From: an uncultured Bacteroidales bacterium
Lineage (GTDB): Bacteria; Bacteroidota; Bacteroidia; Bacteroidales; Paludibacteraceae
Reading direction: 5' to 3'
Length of the DNA: 45,206 bases
NCBI GenBank assembly: GCA_946617165.1
Contig: CAMOJP010000005.1
Span: forward strand, 1 to 45,206
Shown: one piece after another, positions 24,021 through 33,123 of the stretch
Layout: each line of letters opens with the position of its first letter
Position numbering within the stretch: position 1 is the stretch's first letter
Program-made: the position numbers and the translations under genes
Notes under the pieces: model-generated
The model's input: only the letters and a program-made list of their open reading frames with translations
What the model was told of the DNA's origin: nothing
The model's database searches: none

Positions 24021-25556
24021 ATGAATACAATATTATGGGCAGATGACGAAATTGATTTATTAAAGCCTTATGTCATCTATTTAAAAGAGAAAGGCTACGA
24101 GGTTTTGAGCGCGACAAACGGTCAGGACGCGATAGATTTGTTCCGTAAAGAGGCGGTAGATATTGTATTTTTAGACGAGAACATGCCGGGTTTGAGCGGT
24201 TTGGAGACGTTGGAAACGATAAAATCTATTCGTTCGGACGTTCCTGTAGTGATGATTACGAAGAGCGAAGAGGAGCGAATCATGGAGCAGGCGATTGGTG
24301 CCAAGATAGCCGATTATTTGATTAAGCCAGTTAATCCGAGTCAGATATTATTGTGTTTGAAGAAACATATTCATCAGCGTGAGATTGTTGAGAAGCATAC
24401 GAACAAAGGTTATCAGGAGGAGTTCGGCGATATCGGTTTTATGATAGATACGGCAAAGACGCTGGATGAATGGATAGCTATATATAAGACTTTGTCCCGC
24501 TGGGATATTGAGTTGCAGGATGTAGATTCATCCATGCGCGAGATGCTTCATATGCAGAGTCAGCAGGCTAATGCAGCATTTGCGAAGTTTATCAGTCGGA
24601 ATTACGAGGAGTGGTTCACAAGTGGTAATCGCCCGCTTATGTCGCCGGATATATTCAAGAATATACTCTTTCCTCTCTTAGACAAGGGAGAGAAGTTATT
24701 CTTTGTAGTGATAGATAATTTCCGCTATGACCAATGGAAGACGATACAGCCGCTACTGAATGAGTTCTTTACGACGACGGAAGAGAATTGCTATTCCTCT
24801 ATATTGCCGACCGCCACGCAATATGCGCGGAATGCGATATTCTCGGGTTTGATGCCGCTTCAGATACAAGAGATGTTCCCTGATTTATGGGTAGATGAGG
24901 ATGAGGAGGAAGGCAAGAACCTCAATGAGAAAGAGCTGATACAGACTCAGTTAGACCGTTTCCGCAAGCACTATAGTTTCTCGTACTTCAAGATAAACGA
25001 GAGTGATTTCTGCGAGAAGGTAATCAAGCAGTTGAGGAGTGTACAGAGTCCGCTCAATATTGTTGTGCTCAACTTCATAGACATGCTTTCCCATTCTCGT
25101 ACAGACAGTAAGATGATGCGTGAGTTATGTAATGACGAGGCAGCCTATCGCAGTCTGACGTTGAGTTGGTTCAAGCACTCTCCTACATATGAGTTGTTCC
25201 GTCGGATTGCCCAGTTGGGCTATAAAGTGATACTGACTACGGACCATGGTACTATCCGCGTCCAAAATCCGGTACAGATCATCGGCGACAAGAACACGAA
25301 CACCAATCTGCGCTACAAGGTAGGGAAGTCACTTAATTGTCAGAGCAAGAACGTTTTAGAGATTACACATCCGAAACGAGTCGGTTTGCCGTGTCCGAAC
25401 ATCAGCAGCAGTTATGTATTCTGCACAGGTGAAGATTTCTTTGCGTATCCCAACAACTTCAACTACTACGCCCAATTCTATCGCAACACGTTCCAACACG
25501 GCGGAATTTCGATGGAAGAGATACTTATTCCACTCATTACCCTTGATCCCAAGTAA
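24021..25556 (+). CDS. porX: Type IX secretion response regulator PorX (REC-PglZ)
   Basis: 511 aa. Receiver domain at residues 1-120 with D8-D9, phospho-Asp52, switch Thr80 and Lys102 all in place. An all-helical linker follows, then a PglZ/alkaline-phosphatase-superfamily domain (about 205-511) with FFVVIDNFRYDQW, PTATQYARNAIFSG and ILTTDHGT metal and nucleophile-type motifs. This architecture is PorX, the regulator that with PorY controls type IX secretion genes in Porphyromonas and relatives; its PglZ domain is a Zn phosphodiesterase. No DNA-binding domain. PorY is not in the window. It is followed after 3 nt by an EEP-family gene and neighbours two secreted proteins with a shared tail. 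Confidence 0.93.
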   Translation: MNTILWADDEIDLLKPYVIYLKEKGYEVLSATNGQDAIDLFRKEAVDIVFLDENMPGLSGLETLETIKSIRSDVPVVMITKSEEERIMEQAIGAKIADYLIKPVNPSQILLCLKKHIHQREIVEKHTNKGYQEEFGDIGFMIDTAKTLDEWIAIYKTLSRWDIELQDVDSSMREMLHMQSQQANAAFAKFISRNYEEWFTSGNRPLMSPDIFKNILFPLLDKGEKLFFVVIDNFRYDQWKTIQPLLNEFFTTTEENCYSSILPTATQYARNAIFSGLMPLQIQEMFPDLWVDEDEEEGKNLNEKELIQTQLDRFRKHYSFSYFKINESDFCEKVIKQLRSVQSPLNIVVLNFIDMLSHSRTDSKMMRELCNDEAAYRSLTLSWFKHSPTYELFRRIAQLGYKVILTTDHGTIRVQNPVQIIGDKNTNTNLRYKVGKSLNCQSKNVLEITHPKRVGLPCPNISSSYVFCTGEDFFAYPNNFNYYAQFYRNTFQHGGISMEEILIPLITLDPK

Positions 25557-25559
25557 GCG

Positions 25560-26462
25560 GTGACAAAGAAAAAGAGGACATATAAGCGTATTGTCAAGTT
25601 CTTGATTGCCATGCCGTTTTTGGCAGCAGTTGTGTGTGCGTTATTGCTGCTTTTTTCACATGGTACGCCGAAGGATGAGTATGACCATCATTTAAGTGTA
25701 CTCACATACAACACCCATCAAATGGGTATGTATGAAAAGGCATACCAGAACAGAGTGATACGCTATTTGCAGAGACAAAATGCAGATATTATCTGTCTGC
25801 AAGAAGTGGATGTCTACAAGAACGACAAGTATCTGACCTTGCCCGAGTTACGCAAGTCGTTGGATAAATATCCCTATTCGTATTTTGACTTTAAGATATA
25901 CAACAAGCGTCATCAATACGGTTTGGCAGTATTCAGCAAATATCCGCTTGTCAACAAAACCACGATACGCTATTCATCGCGCGGCAACATATCCGATTAC
26001 TGCGATGTGGCTGTAAGCAGCGACACTTTTCGTTTGTACAATAATCACTTGGAGTCCAACCGGTTAGAGTTGAAGGATTTACCGGACTCGATTGAGAGTA
26101 GTGCTCTCAAAGCCTCCGCCCAACGTATATCGGACAAGTTAGAGTCCGCACGTAAGATTCGAATGGTGCAAGCCCAAGCTATCAAGAAGGAGATAGACCA
26201 ATCTCCTTATCCCGTTATTGTAGCAGGCGACTTCAACACGCCTCCCATTTCTTATTCCTACTTAAAGATACGCGGTTGGGAACTAAGAGACTGCTTTCTG
26301 TCCACCAGTTGGTGCAAGTGGGGAGCCACATTCAGCCGACGACATTTCGGTCTGCGGATAGACTATCTTCTGTGCTCGAAGCAACTTCATCCTATAGAAA
26401 CCCATATTGACTATTTAAACTGCTCAGACCACTATCCGATGACCACTACTTTAGGGTGGTAA
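25560..26462 (+). CDS. Membrane-anchored endonuclease/exonuclease/phosphatase family protein
   Basis: 300 aa. N-terminal membrane anchor (about residues 10-33), then an EEP fold with the expected motifs: LTYNTHQM, CLQEVD (metal Glu), NNHLESNRL, VAGDFNTPPIS, RIDYLLCS and the final SDHYPM His. The catalytic domain should face the periplasm. The substrate may be a nucleic acid, phospholipid or inositol phosphate; it cannot be decided here. The start is GTG 25560, 3 nt after the porX stop, so it is probably co-translated with it. Confidence 0.85.
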   Translation: MTKKKRTYKRIVKFLIAMPFLAAVVCALLLLFSHGTPKDEYDHHLSVLTYNTHQMGMYEKAYQNRVIRYLQRQNADIICLQEVDVYKNDKYLTLPELRKSLDKYPYSYFDFKIYNKRHQYGLAVFSKYPLVNKTTIRYSSRGNISDYCDVAVSSDTFRLYNNHLESNRLELKDLPDSIESSALKASAQRISDKLESARKIRMVQAQAIKKEIDQSPYPVIVAGDFNTPPISYSYLKIRGWELRDCFLSTSWCKWGATFSRRHFGLRIDYLLCSKQLHPIETHIDYLNCSDHYPMTTTLGW

Positions 26463-26503
26463 GGCAATAAAGTTAATAAAATGGTTAAAAAAGTACACTT
26501 TTT

Positions 26504-26535
26504 TTTGCATATATAAAAATAAAAGTGTATCTTTG
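26504..26535 (+). promoter_or_regulatory. Promoter for the beta-helix gene
   Basis: -33 TTTG (26504-26507, followed by CATATATA), 20-bp spacer, -7 TATCTTTG (26528-26535), then CAGCG. ATG 26581 follows. Confidence 0.85.
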
Positions 26536-26580
26536 CAGCGTTAATTTACTGAAAAATATTAATCTACTTATTAACATGCT

Positions 26581-28092
26581 ATGAAAGCGAAAACTTTTCT
26601 TTCCCTGTTCGTTGCGATAGCAATGGCAGGTAGTCTCCATGCTCAAGGTCTTGGAGGTCTTATTCAGCGTACAGCAGCCGGTGCCGGCAATGCGATTGTT
26701 GACAAAGCCCGTATGGATGCAGGTCACAACAATCAAGCTCAACAGAACCAAAGTCAGTCCCAAGCTAAGTCTGCTACTCCGGCAGGCAATGCCAAGGTGT
26801 ACTATGTCTCCAAAAACGGAGCATCCCGCGGTGCAGACGGACTGAGTGTAGCAACTGCCAAGAAAGACATTCAGGCAGTGCTTGACATCATTAAAGAGAA
26901 CGGCGACAATGGTGCTATTGTTCGCGTGAGCGAAGGCAACTTCCTCGGCAGAGCAAATGCCGGTTATATTGAGATTTACAACTGGATTACATTGGAAGGC
27001 GGTTGGAACGCAGACTTCACGGAGCGTGACCCGCTGAAGTATATCACAAAAATTCAGCCTACTCAGGAGCAATTAGGTACCAACGGAAGCAAAGCCCTGA
27101 TTACTGTAGCCAGGGACTTGGATGATGTAATGGCAAAGAAGGCGAAAGGCACACTTATTATCGACGGTTTCATGCTTGATTACGGTTTTGAGAATTTCTA
27201 CAAGCCTGCAGACCCGTCAGACGAGCGTTTCGGTTGCCCGTCAAAAGCGTTTGAGACCGGTCGTATGGAAGACGCAACTCCTCCACAAGTTCACCACCAG
27301 ATTTTCCACTCCGATGGTTGGATTGCAGGTAATGTGATTATTCGCAACTGTCTGATTGCCAACAGTCCTTATTTTGGATTACAGTTTGGTTCGCGTTGCG
27401 GTGAGGTTGAGATTTACAACAACGTTATTATCTCTAACCGCTACGGTGGTTGCCGCGTAACCGGTGGTGACAAAAACGGTGAGGCTTCGCATATGAATTT
27501 CCACCACAATACTGTTGCCTTCAGCTGGTGCCGTGACAAATACATGGAAGATATGGGTTACGGATTTGAGTTCATGACGCTTATCAGCGCAGACGTACAC
27601 CACAACCTGTTCGTAGGTAACAACTATGCAGCCGTTGCACGTACCCACGCTCTCTCAGGCCCGGACGCTCCTATTGAAGCCAAACGTATCACCAACCTGT
27701 ATGACAACTACTACTTCCTCAACGCAGCAGACTTGCAGTTGCCTTCCAAAGGAGGTGGCAAATGGACCAACGTAAAGTGCACCGATATTGAGGATATGGT
27801 TGACGAGAAAACACTTCCGAAGGCAGAGAATAACCTGGAGTTACCCGCAGGCGATGCTGTTATCAACGCATTCGACAAGGATTATTTGGAGGCATTTGCC
27901 AATTTGAAAGTCATCTCTCAGTCGCAGAATTTCAACCCGAACTCCGCTTCCAACCAGTTCCGTCAAGCAATGGGTATGAACATGCAAGGAAGTGAAACCC
28001 GTCGCGTATCAATGTACGGTAACCGCTATAACTTCGACAAAGCGTTGAAGTTGTTTGGTGCGAAAGCCAATTACGGAGCTCAGAAGCCCTAA
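26581..28092 (+). CDS. Secreted right-handed parallel beta-helix protein
   Basis: 503 aa. Signal peptide 1-21 (MKAKTFLSLF...LHA/Q), a Gln/Ser/Ala-rich linker (about 45-75), then a fold starting YYVSKNGA.RGADG... and several PbH1-type turns (NNVIISNRYGGCRV, FHHNTVAFSW, HHNLFVGNNYAAVA). This is the pectate-lyase-like superhelix seen in polysaccharide-binding or -cleaving surface proteins. No catalytic set was recognised. It lacks the C-terminal tail of its neighbours, ending ...KLFGAKANYGAQKP. Function unknown. Confidence 0.82.
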   Translation: MKAKTFLSLFVAIAMAGSLHAQGLGGLIQRTAAGAGNAIVDKARMDAGHNNQAQQNQSQSQAKSATPAGNAKVYYVSKNGASRGADGLSVATAKKDIQAVLDIIKENGDNGAIVRVSEGNFLGRANAGYIEIYNWITLEGGWNADFTERDPLKYITKIQPTQEQLGTNGSKALITVARDLDDVMAKKAKGTLIIDGFMLDYGFENFYKPADPSDERFGCPSKAFETGRMEDATPPQVHHQIFHSDGWIAGNVIIRNCLIANSPYFGLQFGSRCGEVEIYNNVIISNRYGGCRVTGGDKNGEASHMNFHHNTVAFSWCRDKYMEDMGYGFEFMTLISADVHHNLFVGNNYAAVARTHALSGPDAPIEAKRITNLYDNYYFLNAADLQLPSKGGGKWTNVKCTDIEDMVDEKTLPKAENNLELPAGDAVINAFDKDYLEAFANLKVISQSQNFNPNSASNQFRQAMGMNMQGSETRRVSMYGNRYNFDKALKLFGAKANYGAQKP

Positions 28093-28095
28093 TAG

Positions 28096-28130
28096 GAGTC
28101 AGGAATAAGTAGTTCTGAGTCAAGAATAAG
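28096..28130. repeat. Short direct repeat between the two secreted-protein genes
   Basis: GAGTCAGGAATAAG (28096-28109) and GAGTCAAGAATAAG (28117-28130), 21 bp apart and differing at one base, in the 70-bp gap between 28092 and 28163. Resembles other short intergenic repeats of the window in style. Confidence 0.6.
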
Positions 28131-28162
28131 GACTAATTGGTTATTAATTATATTTTAGTGTT

Positions 28163-29605
28163 ATGAAGAAAGTATTTTCCATATTTGCTGCGGTGCTGTT
28201 TGCAAGCAGTATGATGGCAGCAGAAGTGACAGTTAGTAAGACTGTCCACGATTTATTTCCGAATGATGCGAACGGGACCAAGGAAGTGCATTTGTATAAC
28301 GATGGAGCGTTGGCTATATATGTCAACGAAGCAGGTAACAATGGTAAGATTTACGAAGATGGCACCGAGTGGCGTCTTTACCAGACAGGTAATGCCGTAG
28401 TAACCGTTACTGTCAAGAAGGGCATAATCAAGACAGCCTCCTTCACGTATGATGTTGCCAATACGGGTGTATTGACCCTCAACAATGATGAGATAGCTAG
28501 CGGCTCTTCCGTATCTATTAACGAGCAAACGGCAATGTTTTTTGTTAGCAACACGACAGCAGGCGTGACGAATGGTCAGGTAAGGGTAAAAGGCTTTACG
28601 ATTGTATATGACCCTGAAGGCAGTGCGGGACCGGATTATTGCGAGGTAGAGTCAACGGGAACCCTTCCATTTGCTGCAAGCAAGTTGGCTCCTGTGGAGA
28701 ATGACACGAAAGTCAGTCTTTATCTTGCCACCGACCCTGAATGGCTTGACAAGACTACCCCTCCGACAGACGGAGCTGCATTTGCCTTTGTCTTTTCTCC
28801 AATTTCAAAAGATGTGAAAGATATTCGCGGTAAATATGAAATAGGTAGTGACAATGTAACCGTCGCTACAGCGGTATCAAAAGATGGCGGCGATCCTGAA
28901 TATATGCAATTCAAATCCGGTTCATTCACGGTTTTATTCAACGAGAAAGCAGATGCTTATGATCTGTCTTATAATTTACTTATCAACGACGCTTATGTAT
29001 CCGGTACTGTAGAAGGCATTTGCGCACAAGAGATTGTACTGCCTGACTACTGCCCGATATACAGCGATGAAAGTCATGAAAGTCATTTTGACTGGATATG
29101 GTCTCAGCACAGCATAACTTCGCTTTCTGAGGGAATGGTAACAATTCTCTTAGAAAATAATCTTAACTGGCTGCCTTACGTAAACGCTCCTTTAGTGAGT
29201 ACAGTTGGTCTATCCGATGGCGTTTCAATGGTATTTGGTTTCAACTATGCGAAACGCTCAGACTTACGCGGGACATATACGAACAGACCAGTTACGTTCC
29301 TTGCTTACGCAGATGGAGAAAGCAGCACCGTAACCGGTACATTGGACGAAGTGAAAATAACTCTCAATGAGAACAAGGAGACTTATGATCTCTACTACAA
29401 GGGTTCCGTTAAGATTGATGAGTACCAGTCTCTTCCGACAGAAGGCACGGTATATGGTCTATGCGACGATGAGATGGGTATTGTTACCGGTTTTGAGGCC
29501 GTTGAGGCGAGCAAGTTAAGCGGTAAGAAAGTTCTGCGCAATGGTCATTTGTTCATTGAGCACGAAGGCCGTTTGTACAACGCTACCGGTGCACAAGTGA
29601 AGTAA
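28163..29605 (+). CDS. Secreted protein with duplicated domain and conserved C-terminal tail
   Basis: 480 aa. Signal peptide 1-19 (MKKVFSIFAA...MMA/A). An N-terminal beta-rich domain (about 22-152) is followed by two homologous domains (about 158-290 and 295-440), which share DYC at the start, a G-A/M-F-G/F segment, D(I/L)RG.Y, and (N/D)E...YDL.Y. The last 21 residues (460-480) match the tail of the LRR protein. I do not recognise a named family. Likely a surface or secreted protein, possibly a type IX substrate. No own promoter is clear, so it may be co-transcribed with the beta-helix gene. Confidence 0.78.
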   Translation: MKKVFSIFAAVLFASSMMAAEVTVSKTVHDLFPNDANGTKEVHLYNDGALAIYVNEAGNNGKIYEDGTEWRLYQTGNAVVTVTVKKGIIKTASFTYDVANTGVLTLNNDEIASGSSVSINEQTAMFFVSNTTAGVTNGQVRVKGFTIVYDPEGSAGPDYCEVESTGTLPFAASKLAPVENDTKVSLYLATDPEWLDKTTPPTDGAAFAFVFSPISKDVKDIRGKYEIGSDNVTVATAVSKDGGDPEYMQFKSGSFTVLFNEKADAYDLSYNLLINDAYVSGTVEGICAQEIVLPDYCPIYSDESHESHFDWIWSQHSITSLSEGMVTILLENNLNWLPYVNAPLVSTVGLSDGVSMVFGFNYAKRSDLRGTYTNRPVTFLAYADGESSTVTGTLDEVKITLNENKETYDLYYKGSVKIDEYQSLPTEGTVYGLCDDEMGIVTGFEAVEASKLSGKKVLRNGHLFIEHEGRLYNATGAQVK

Positions 29606-29652
29606 TATGTAGCCCTGATAGTTCGGGAATTTTAAATTCGCATGTATAAAAG

Positions 29653-29681
29653 AGAGCATTCCGCACGGGATGCTCTTTTTT
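29653..29681 (+). terminator. Rho-independent terminator after the secreted-protein gene
   Basis: Stem AGAGCATTCC / GGGATGCTCT (29653-29662, 29667-29676) with a GCAC loop and one G-U pair, followed by six T on the plus strand. It lies between the convergent genes ending at 29605 and 29717. Confidence 0.85.
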
Positions 29682-29716
29682 GTGGCTTTATTACGTTTTT
29701 TATGGTTCTGATGTAG

Positions 29717-31054
29717 TTAGAGATGGCGTATGCGCCATTCGTTCGGATAGAGGTTATTAAGGCGATTACCTACATTCTTAGCAAAACCGACTGGTACATC
29801 CTCGTAAGTAAGAAGTTGGATTCCGAACGGTACGTTTTCCAAGTTAAGCGGTTCTGTTCGCAGATATGACAGTGCTTGCTCCTTGGTAAGCGCAATGGTA
29901 TTGAAGGCATCGCGTTTGAGCACTTTAGCCATACTGAGACTATGCTGCGGAGCGACCCCTTTTCCCCGCTCTTCGCCAATACCAAATCCTGTCAGCACAC
30001 AAGTCAGGTTCTCGTATAGGATGTCGATAAGTGCTTTAAACTTGGCAGGATAAGCCGTCATAAACCTATCGTTCTGGCGGAAGACCCAGTTCTCCGGATC
30101 CTTGAGCCATGTGCGCAAGACAGCTTCGTACTCGTGGTTACAGTGGACTTGGCGTTTTGGTTCTTTTATCTTAAAGGGTGCAAACGGTTCTATATATTTG
30201 CGGAAAGCACAGAGATAGAATCCTTCACCTTTTACTTTATGCGGATAGAAATGATAGCCGGGGAAGCCGTCTTCAATACCCCATGACGGGTCATAGTGTA
30301 CCGGTAGTATTTCCGCACCGAGACATTCAGCGATCCATTGTGCGTTCTCTTCGTCCTCTTCCTCGTTAAAGGTGCATGTTGAATAGATGAGCACTCCACC
30401 GGGTTTGAGGGCTTCCCACACATTCATAAGGATTGCCCGTTGCCGCTCGGCGCACATCTGTACATTTTTAAGGCTCCACTCGTCCCTCGCAGTTTTGTCT
30501 TTGCGGAACATACCTTCGCCGGAACACGGAGCATCAACAAGGACGCAATCAAAGAGATTTGGTGTACGTTCTCCGAAATCTTCTGCCTTATTGAAGGTGA
30601 CGACGGTATTGCCGTTCCCCCATTTTTGGATATTCTCACTGAGTATAAAGAGCCGTTGGCGAACGACTTCGTTACTGATAAGCAGTCCTTGTGCGCCGAG
30701 ATGCTGGCTGATAAGGGTTGATTTGCCTCCGGGAGCGGCACATAAGTCCAGCACTACACTATCCGGTGCGACATACTGGTCCAGAACCTGTTGCACAAAC
30801 ATCGAACTTGCTTCCTGCACGTAGTATGCGCCTGCGTGAAAGAGAGGGTCTAACGTGAATTGGATGCGCTCAGCAAGATAATATCCGTCAATATGCCACG
30901 GCACTTCGTCGATATCACAGGGGAAGTCCAGAACATCTTTTTTGTCATTGAGCCGGATTGATGTAACAGGCTCCGTATCGAGCGCACGGAACAACTGCTC
31001 AGCCTCAGGGCCGAGTTGTTGTCTCATCATATCCAAGAAGTCCAATGGCAGCAT
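29717..31054 (-). CDS. rsmF: RsmF-type rRNA cytosine-C5 methyltransferase (NOL1/NOP2/Sun family)
   Basis: 445 aa. SAM-binding LDLCAAPGGKST (about residues 103-112), with the two catalytic cysteines visible as Cys177 (DAPCSGEG) and Cys227 (YSTCTFN). The C-terminal part is the PUA-like/RsmF C-terminal domain. RsmF methylates C1407 of 16S rRNA in E. coli; the exact site here is inference. ATG 31054 is about 20 nt below its promoter. Stands alone on the minus strand, divergent from dnaN. Confidence 0.9.
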   Translation of the reverse strand: MLPLDFLDMMRQQLGPEAEQLFRALDTEPVTSIRLNDKKDVLDFPCDIDEVPWHIDGYYLAERIQFTLDPLFHAGAYYVQEASSMFVQQVLDQYVAPDSVVLDLCAAPGGKSTLISQHLGAQGLLISNEVVRQRLFILSENIQKWGNGNTVVTFNKAEDFGERTPNLFDCVLVDAPCSGEGMFRKDKTARDEWSLKNVQMCAERQRAILMNVWEALKPGGVLIYSTCTFNEEEDEENAQWIAECLGAEILPVHYDPSWGIEDGFPGYHFYPHKVKGEGFYLCAFRKYIEPFAPFKIKEPKRQVHCNHEYEAVLRTWLKDPENWVFRQNDRFMTAYPAKFKALIDILYENLTCVLTGFGIGEERGKGVAPQHSLSMAKVLKRDAFNTIALTKEQALSYLRTEPLNLENVPFGIQLLTYEDVPVGFAKNVGNRLNNLYPNEWRIRHL

Positions 31055-31073
31055 AAATTGCGTTTTCGGGCTG

Positions 31074-31105
31074 CAAAAGTAATACTTTTTTTTAGATTAT
31101 GCAAA
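31074..31105 (-). promoter_or_regulatory. Promoter for the rsmF gene
   Basis: Minus strand: -33 TTTG (31102-31105, followed by CATAATCT), 20-bp spacer, -7 TACTTTTG (31074-31081), then CAGCCC. Confidence 0.82.
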
Positions 31106-31130
31106 TTTTTGGTAAAAATATGCAGATTTA

Positions 31131-31162
31131 TTTGCATATGTAGTAAAAAAGTTGTACTTTTG
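31131..31162 (+). promoter_or_regulatory. Promoter for the dnaN operon
   Basis: -33 TTTG (31131-31134, followed by CATATGTA), 20-bp spacer, -7 TACTTTTG (31155-31162), then CGCGC. About 39 nt before the dnaN ATG. Confidence 0.85.
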
Positions 31163-31201
31163 CGCGCTAAAAAATGAAATTAACCATTAAGTGATAAGAA
31201 T

Positions 31202-32326
31202 ATGAAATTTAATGTATCCAGCACGAAGTTGTTTGCACAATTGCAAGCACTGAGCAAAGTGATTGCTCCGAAGAACAGTCTTCAAATACTTGAAGATGTA
31301 TTATTTGACCTTAGCGGCAATGAGTTGACGATGACGGCGTCCGATGGTGAGACGACAATTCGCACGACGATTGAAGTTGAGAATGCAGAAGGTGCCGGCA
31401 AGGTAGCCAGTGGCGCGAAATTGCTTCTTGAGACGCTGAAGGAATTTCCGGAGCAGCCTCTTACATTCCAGATTGACGACCAGAACTACGCCATCAACAT
31501 CACGAGCGAGAACGGTACATATTCATTTGTAGGTGCCAATGGTAACGAGTATCCTGAGATGCCGGTATCAGGCGCTGAGAACGGTCGTATCGAGTTCCCG
31601 GCAGAAGTACTGCTTGACGCTATCAATAAGACTATATTCTGCACGGCAGACGACGAGTTGCGTCCTGTTATGAACGGAATCTATTTTGATATGCTTGAGG
31701 ATAAGATTGTTCTCGTAGCAACGGACGCACACCGTCTTGTCCGCTACACCAACACGTCTATCAGTGCTCCCTCAGCAATGAATTTCATTTTGCCCAAGAA
31801 GCCGGCTGCTTTGCTCAAGACCGTGTTAGCCAAAGAAGAAGGTTCTATCACCATCATCTTCGGCGAAAAGAACGCACGCTTCGAGTTCGGCAAGACACTG
31901 GTAGTATGCCGCCAGATTGAAGGTCGTTTTCCGAACTACAACGCCGTTATTCCACAAAACAACCAAAACAAAGTGGTTGTTGACCGCCAAACGATTATCA
32001 ATGCATGCAAGCGCGTAGCTGTATTTGCCAATACCGGCACGAGCCTGCTTAAGTTGGCTCTGACAGAGAACCAAATCAAGATTTCCGCTCAAGATATAGA
32101 CTTCTCGACCAGCGCAGAAGAGACCATCTCCTGCTCATACGCAGGTGCTCCGATGGCTATCGGCTTCAAAGCTCCGTTCCTTATCGAGATACTGAGTTCT
32201 ATTGCCAGCGAAGAAGTTATTTTAGAATTGGCCGATCCTGCTCGCGCAGGTCTTATTCTGCCGGCAGAAAACGAGCCGAACGAGGATATTCTCATGCTGT
32301 TAATGCCGATGCTGCTTAACGAATAA
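31202..32326 (+). CDS. dnaN: DNA polymerase III sliding clamp (beta)
   Basis: 374 aa, standard for the beta clamp. Three repeated clamp domains; recognisable segments are MKFNVSSTKLFAQLQALSKV at the start, GNEYPEMP, ATDAHRLV, and the C-terminal NEPNEDILMLLMPMLLNE. It encircles DNA and tethers polymerase III. First gene of a five-gene operon with a 5-nt gap to the exonuclease gene. It is away from dnaA here, as usual in Bacteroidota. Confidence 0.97.
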   Translation: MKFNVSSTKLFAQLQALSKVIAPKNSLQILEDVLFDLSGNELTMTASDGETTIRTTIEVENAEGAGKVASGAKLLLETLKEFPEQPLTFQIDDQNYAINITSENGTYSFVGANGNEYPEMPVSGAENGRIEFPAEVLLDAINKTIFCTADDELRPVMNGIYFDMLEDKIVLVATDAHRLVRYTNTSISAPSAMNFILPKKPAALLKTVLAKEEGSITIIFGEKNARFEFGKTLVVCRQIEGRFPNYNAVIPQNNQNKVVVDRQTIINACKRVAVFANTGTSLLKLALTENQIKISAQDIDFSTSAEETISCSYAGAPMAIGFKAPFLIEILSSIASEEVILELADPARAGLILPAENEPNEDILMLLMPMLLNE

Positions 32327-32331
32327 TACGC

Positions 32332-33123
32332 ATGAAACTCGTTTTAAGCAAGCCGCTCGTTTTCTTTGATTTGGAGACGACCGGAGTGAACATAGCCACT
32401 GACCGTATTGTGGAGTTGAGTTATATCAAACTCTTTCCCGACGGTTCGTCGGAGAGTAAGACTTACCGTGTCAAACCAGTAGAGACGATTTTAGGCGTGG
32501 AGCAGCAGATGCATATACCCGCCGAAGCCTCTGCTGTTCATGGTATCTATGACGAGGATGTAGCCTCTTGCCCCACCTTCAAACAGATAGGGGCAGAAAT
32601 TGCCAAAACCCTTGAGGGTTGTGATCTGGCGGGATATAACTCGAACCATTTTGACCTGCCGCTGCTGGCGGAAGAGTTTGCGCGCACTGATGTCAATATA
32701 GACCTCAAGCGGATGCAAATGGTTGATGTGTTCACTATCTTCACTAAAAACGAGCCCCGTAATCTAACTGCTGCATACAAGTTTTATTGCGGCAAGGACC
32801 TTGATAATGCCCACTCTGCGAATGCAGACACTCAAGCCACGTTTGAAGTGCTGATGGCTCAATTAGAGCGCTATGACATTCCTTCGACCGTTGGCGAACT
32901 TGCCGAATATACTGCCGGAAGTCAGAAATTTGCGGACTTTGCAGGTCGTATTGTCTACGACAATGAAGGTATTGAGTGTTTCAATTTCGGCAAATACAAA
33001 GGTTTGCGCGTAGCGGATGTGTTCCGTCGTGATACAGGTTATTACGGTTGGCTCACTTCAGGCGATTTCCCTGAATATACGAAACGCGTATTTACACGAA
33101 TCTTCCTTGACTTACGTAAATGA
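32332..33123 (+). CDS. DEDDh 3'-5' exonuclease with DUF3820-like C-terminus
   Basis: 263 aa. Exonuclease domain (about 1-180) with FDLETTG (two acidic residues), HFDLPLL (third Asp) and AHSANADT (His and Asp of the DEDDh set). The last about 55 residues, with FNFGKYKGLRVADVFRRDTGYYGWL, resemble the DUF3820 module. DnaQ-like, perhaps a proofreading or repair nuclease; placement right after dnaN supports a role at the replication fork. Stop and next start overlap (ATGA at 33120). Confidence 0.9.
   Translation: MKLVLSKPLVFFDLETTGVNIATDRIVELSYIKLFPDGSSESKTYRVKPVETILGVEQQMHIPAEASAVHGIYDEDVASCPTFKQIGAEIAKTLEGCDLAGYNSNHFDLPLLAEEFARTDVNIDLKRMQMVDVFTIFTKNEPRNLTAAYKFYCGKDLDNAHSANADTQATFEVLMAQLERYDIPSTVGELAEYTAGSQKFADFAGRIVYDNEGIECFNFGKYKGLRVADVFRRDTGYYGWLTSGDFPEYTKRVFTRIFLDLRK

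Noticed and set aside
24021..25556. BREX defence gene because of the PglZ domain
   Set aside because: An N-terminal receiver domain and the full PorX layout are present; no BrxC, PglX or BrxL homologue lies in the window.
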